From Acidobacteriota bacterium (GTDB lineage: Bacteria; Acidobacteriota; Terriglobia; UBA7540), in contig JAJYHU010000135.1 of assembly GCA_021784615.1 (NCBI GenBank), forward strand, positions 1-9,463: a stretch of DNA of 9,463 nucleotides, given 5' to 3'. Of this stretch, positions 6,334 through 9,463 are shown piece by piece. The position numbers were made by a program, and so were the translations under genes. Position 1 is the first letter of the stretch; every line of letters begins with the position of its first letter. The notes beneath the pieces were generated by a model, which saw nothing but the letters and a program-made list of their open reading frames with translations, had not been told where the DNA came from and did not search any database.

Positions 6334-7229
6334 CAGGCCGGCTTTGCATAAGCGGATATGCCTTTAGCAAAAGTTGTGCTTCCTTTTCGAAACTCGTCCT
6401 CACGAAGAGGAGTGAGCGACACGGACAGTCCGTGCTCTAACGAAAGGTCGTAGGCAATCTCGCTTATGGCCTCAATCTCTCGGTAGCGGTCCTCCATCTC
6501 CGACAAGAGGACGGCTACGTCCAAATCCGAATCGACGGGCAACTCGATCCCTGCGTCAGGCCGCGCATACGAGCCGAAAACATAAAGCCCTCGGAAGCGG
6601 TCGCCGTATAGCGTTTTCAGCCTGTCGTGGAGCGCATCTAAAATGGGCCGAATGCGATTCCCTGCCCAAGCGAAGACCTCCTTGGTAGCTTGCTGTAAGG
6701 CTTTTTGATCCGAATCGGACAACTGAGGAGGCGGCACCGGCACCGCCATGCAGTACTTCCAGAAAAGATCAAGTGTGACTTCCCCGCGTTCAGCATGCCC
6801 TTCCGGGTTCTCGAAACCATCGATGGCACACGTGGCCGCCACTCGTCCTCGCACATCGATCGTAGACTTCACCCAAAGGACGCGTTTGCAGCTGGGCGAG
6901 TCAAAGTGCCGCGAGAACGCCTCCCCAATAACCCGCGCAGAAGTCGGGTGCGAATGCCAACCATGGGAGACCGCGTTCCATTCAGCGGTTCCTTCCTCTA
7001 TCGAAATTAGCTCCGGATGCTGACGCCGGAAGGCGTCAAGGTTCGCCGCCATTTGGCTGGCCAGCGTTTCGGGCCAATCCGGCCACACGAACCGTGCAAA
7101 AAAACCCGCGATGCTAACGTACGGATAGTCGATGGACATCCCGCTCGGAGCATGCTGACGCTTAAAGGCGTCCAGGACAGGTTCAAACGCCGAACGGGTT
7201 GCCGGATTGTAAGAACTGAGAGCTTGCAT
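6333..7229 (-). CDS. MNT-type nucleotidyltransferase with a long unrecognised N-terminal region; probable antitoxin of the HEPN protein
   Basis: A 298-residue protein. The C-terminal 100 residues form a minimal nucleotidyltransferase (pol-beta fold) domain: YGDRFRGLYVFGSYARP with GSY at about 219-221, and DSDLDVAVLL carrying the metal-binding pair Asp235 and Asp237. The spacing between GS and DxD is four residues longer than the usual ten. The strand where the third carboxylate is expected reads LSVSLTPL, so that Asp is missing, as in many HEPN-linked MNTs. Residues 1-190 belong to no family I recognise. They contain a repeated LDAFxRQH helix (19-26 and 64-71), aromatic-rich stretches and a Pro-rich hinge (VPVPPPQ) around 165-170. 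MNT antitoxins of known pairs (MntA/HepT) are only about 100-140 residues. The ATG at 7229 is chosen, 7 bases after the reductase stop. A GTG at 7250 inside the reductase's last codons is the alternative. The fold of the C-terminal domain is sure; the antitoxin role is inferred from context. Confidence 0.82.
   Translation of the reverse strand: MQALSSYNPATRSAFEPVLDAFKRQHAPSGMSIDYPYVSIAGFFARFVWPDWPETLASQMAANLDAFRRQHPELISIEEGTAEWNAVSHGWHSHPTSARVIGEAFSRHFDSPSCKRVLWVKSTIDVRGRVAATCAIDGFENPEGHAERGEVTLDLFWKYCMAVPVPPPQLSDSDQKALQQATKEVFAWAGNRIRPILDALHDRLKTLYGDRFRGLYVFGSYARPDAGIELPVDSDLDVAVLLSEMEDRYREIEAISEIAYDLSLEHGLSVSLTPLREDEFRKGSTTFAKGISAYAKPA
7017..7040. repeat. Intragenic repeat copy B with perfect dyad symmetry
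   Basis: This 24-base segment matches 7152-7175 at 20 of 24 positions. It contains the perfect hairpin TGACGCCGGAAGGCGTCA (7021-7038; 7-bp arms, 4-base loop). It encodes the second LDAFxRQH of the MNT-fusion protein on the minus strand. Confidence 0.6.
7152..7175. repeat. Intragenic repeat copy A with degenerate dyad symmetry
   Basis: Partner of the copy at 7017-7040, offset by 135 bases (45 codons, in frame). The dyad is GACGCT-TAAA-GGCGTC, with one wobble pair. It encodes the first LDAFxRQH, near the start of the MNT-fusion protein. Confidence 0.6.
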
Positions 7230-7236
7230 TTGTAGC

Positions 7237-9463
7237 CTATGAGCACCCACTGGTTGAGCCGCAATTCATGCAGCGGTAGCAGGCTCCGTTGCGGACCATA
7301 ATGGCGCCGCAGTCAGCGCATGAAGGGGCGTCATCCTCGGCGGAAGCGTCGACTCCGGCGAGGCCGGACTGGTTCACAAAGCCGGGCGCGGCTGATCCCG
7401 AAGCAACGCCTGTGGCAGCGCGGTTAAACTGCGAAGCCAGAGTCGCCGCTTTCGAGACCTCCTTGCCATTCATCGTTTCGATGCTGGCGCTTTCCCGCGG
7501 CTGGGCGTCCTTGGGAAGAAACTTATAGGCCAGCCAACGGAAGATATAATCCATCACCGACTTTGCGTACCGGATCTCCGGGTGCGGCGTCCAGCCGCTC
7601 GGCTCAAAGCGCGTATGGCTGAGTTTGTCGCACAGGACCTTCAGAGGAACGCCGTATTGCAAAGCCAGCGAAATGGCGGTAGCAAAGGAATCCATCAAGC
7701 CTGAAATCGTGGAGCCTTCTTTGGCCATGGTGATGAAAATTTCACCAGGCTGGCCGTCCTCGTAGAGGCCCACGGTCAGGTAGCCTTCGTGTCCGCCGAT
7801 CGAAAACTTGTGCGTAATCGCCCGCCGCTCATCCGAGAGCTTCCGCCGGAAGGGTTTGGGCCGGGGCGCGGCGGGTGCCGTTGCTTCTGCTTCCGTGCCC
7901 GTGTCAGTTTTGCCGGTTTCTTTCCGCTTTGCGTGCGACGTGTTGAGAGGCTGGCTGCGTTTTGAGCCGCTCCGGTAAATGGCGATCGCCTTAAGGCCCA
8001 TCCGCCAAGCTTCGTGGTAGGCGTTTGAAATTTCCTCGACCGTGGCCTCTTCGGGCATGTTCACCGTTTTTGAAATCGCTCCGGAAATGAACGGCTGCAC
8101 CGCCGCCATCATCCGGACGTGTCCCATGTAGTGAATCGACCTCTTGCCCTTTGCGGGCTTCAGCGAGCAATCGAACACCGGCAAATGCTCCGGCTTCAAG
8201 TGCGGCGCCCCTTCGATGGTGCCGTTCTGGTCGATGTAGTTCACAATTTCCGCGGCCTGCTGGTCCGTATAGCCGAGTTTCAACAAAGCGAGCGGCACAA
8301 TATTGTTGACGATCTTGATGAGACCTCCGCCCACCAGCTTCTTGTATTTCACCAGCGCCAGATCCGGTTCCACTCCCGTGGTGTCGCAGTCCATCATAAA
8401 ACCGATGGTTCCCGTAGGAGCCAGAACCGTCACCTGGGCGTTCCGGTAGCCATGCTTCATACCGCTTGCCAGACAATCGTCCCAGACCTTCTTGGCGCTT
8501 TCCCACAGCCGCTCCGGAACGTTGCGCGCGTTGACGTTCTGCAGCGCATTCCGGTGCATGGAGATTACTTCCAAAAACGAATCCCGGTTTGCGTCATAAC
8601 CCGGGCAGGGGCCGATATCCTCCGCAATGCGGGATGAAGTGAGATAAGCCTGCCCGTGCATAACGGCCGTTATCGCCGCCGCAAAATCGCGCCCCGCATC
8701 GGAATCATACGGAAAGCCGTTGGCCATGAGCAGCGCGCCGAGATTCGCATAGCCGAGGCCGAGCGGCCGGAAGTCATGAGAGTTTTGGGCGATCTTTTCT
8801 GTGGGATAACTGGCATTATCAACAAGGATCTCCTGGGCAATAATCAAAACCTCGACAGCGTGCCGAAAGGCTTCCACGTCAAACTTCAAGTCCTGGGCCA
8901 CAAACTTCATCAGGTTCAAAGAAGCCAGATTGCACGCTGAGTCATCCAGGAACATGTACTCGCTGCAAGGATTTGAAGCGTTGATGGGGCCCGTCACTTT
9001 TGAAGTGTGCCATCGGTTGATGTTGCTGTGGAACTGCATGCCAGGGTCGCCGCACTGCCAGGCCGATTCAGCAATCTTGCGCATCAGATCACGCGCGCGA
9101 TAGGAACGGATCGGCTCACCGGTCGTAATCCCCCGGGTCACCCAGTCCTCATCCTTGATCACAGCCTGCATAAACTCATCCGTGACGCGGACGCTGTTGT
9201 TGGCGTTCTGGAAGAAAATGGAGCTGTAAGCCTCACCGTCAAGAGCCGAATCATAGCCGGCGTCAACCAGCGTCCACGCCTTCTGCTCCTCTTTCGCTTT
9301 GCACTCGATAAAATCCACGACATCCGGATGATCGATATTCAGAATCACCATCTTGGCCGCGCGCCGCGTTTTGCCGCCGGACTTGATAACCCCTGCAAAG
9401 GCGTCATAGCCTTTCATAAATGAAAGAGGACCCGAAGCCACACCGCCACCCGACAGCGTCTCG
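7237..9463 (-). CDS. nrdJ: Class II (adenosylcobalamin-dependent) ribonucleotide reductase, 5' end outside the window
   Basis: The last 741 residues of a vitamin-B12-dependent ribonucleotide reductase, which makes deoxyribonucleotides for DNA synthesis without oxygen or a separate radical subunit. The frame stays open to the window edge (ETLSGGGVASGPLSF), so the N-terminal part is missing. Numbering from the first visible codon, NPCSE at 164-168 holds the Asn-Cys-Glu active-site triad, with the thiyl-radical Cys at bases 8965-8967. The PTGTIGFMMD substrate loop lies around 8400. Further on come a TSCPD-type domain (GGHEGYLTVGLYEDGQPGEIF and following) and DKLSHTRFEPSG. The last 27 residues form a cysteine-rich ribbon (C715, C718, C728, C731, C734, C740), typical of this subgroup and involved in re-reduction of the enzyme. 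An Ala/Pro/Lys-rich linker (about 7850-7950) separates the catalytic part from the TSCPD part. The stop is 7 bases before the MNT gene. A cobalamin riboswitch could lie upstream, outside the window. Confidence 0.96.
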   Translation of the reverse strand, partial: ETLSGGGVASGPLSFMKGYDAFAGVIKSGGKTRRAAKMVILNIDHPDVVDFIECKAKEEQKAWTLVDAGYDSALDGEAYSSIFFQNANNSVRVTDEFMQAVIKDEDWVTRGITTGEPIRSYRARDLMRKIAESAWQCGDPGMQFHSNINRWHTSKVTGPINASNPCSEYMFLDDSACNLASLNLMKFVAQDLKFDVEAFRHAVEVLIIAQEILVDNASYPTEKIAQNSHDFRPLGLGYANLGALLMANGFPYDSDAGRDFAAAITAVMHGQAYLTSSRIAEDIGPCPGYDANRDSFLEVISMHRNALQNVNARNVPERLWESAKKVWDDCLASGMKHGYRNAQVTVLAPTGTIGFMMDCDTTGVEPDLALVKYKKLVGGGLIKIVNNIVPLALLKLGYTDQQAAEIVNYIDQNGTIEGAPHLKPEHLPVFDCSLKPAKGKRSIHYMGHVRMMAAVQPFISGAISKTVNMPEEATVEEISNAYHEAWRMGLKAIAIYRSGSKRSQPLNTSHAKRKETGKTDTGTEAEATAPAAPRPKPFRRKLSDERRAITHKFSIGGHEGYLTVGLYEDGQPGEIFITMAKEGSTISGLMDSFATAISLALQYGVPLKVLCDKLSHTRFEPSGWTPHPEIRYAKSVMDYIFRWLAYKFLPKDAQPRESASIETMNGKEVSKAATLASQFNRAATGVASGSAAPGFVNQSGLAGVDASAEDDAPSCADCGAIMVRNGACYRCMNCGSTSGCS

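Noticed and set aside
8119..8637. Plus- and minus-strand frames of about 170 codons inside the ribonucleotide reductase gene
   Set aside because: Both overlap a strongly conserved coding region in other frames and have no independent support.

Overview
The window is a piece of a bacterial chromosome, moderately GC-rich and almost fully coding. Nine of the ten coding regions called here are on the minus strand; only the molybdenum oxidoreductase at 3845-4861 is on the plus strand. A B12-dependent (class II) ribonucleotide reductase with a C-terminal zinc ribbon, an M48 peptidase, a sulfite-oxidase-fold enzyme and a YHS protein together fit a soil-type Acidobacteriota genome or a relative. That assignment is an inference from gene content and protein flavour; there is no rRNA or other marker.

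Right part (9463 down to 5944, minus strand): the 3' two-thirds or more of a class II ribonucleotide reductase gene runs in from the window edge and stops at 7237. Seven bases later starts a 298-residue protein with a minimal nucleotidyltransferase (MNT) domain at its C-terminus, preceded by about 190 residues I do not recognise. Its stop codon overlaps the start of a 129-residue HEPN protein (TGATG). This is a HEPN/MNT toxin-antitoxin-type pair with an unusual antitoxin-side subunit.

Middle (5833 down to 4880, minus strand): a terminator-like hairpin lies directly against the ribosome binding site of an 81-residue two-CxxC protein that looks like a degenerate HNH/treble-clef zinc finger. It is followed by an unrecognised 98-residue protein and a 49-residue YHS-domain protein.

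Left part: the plus-strand sulfite-oxidase-family enzyme is convergent with the YHS gene and divergent from a tightly packed minus-strand cluster: a small zinc-ribbon protein (TTG start), an APH-fold small-molecule kinase and an enolase homologue, then an M48 metalloprotease 150 bases downstream. The enolase keeps all metal ligands but has changed two catalytic positions (Glu to Asp and His to Ala). It may be a paralogue of altered activity rather than the housekeeping enzyme.

The two most interesting objects are this enolase-like/kinase operon and the HEPN/MNT pair with the extended MNT subunit. No CRISPR array, tRNA, rRNA, insertion sequence or integrase was seen. No stretch longer than about 150 bases lacks a gene.
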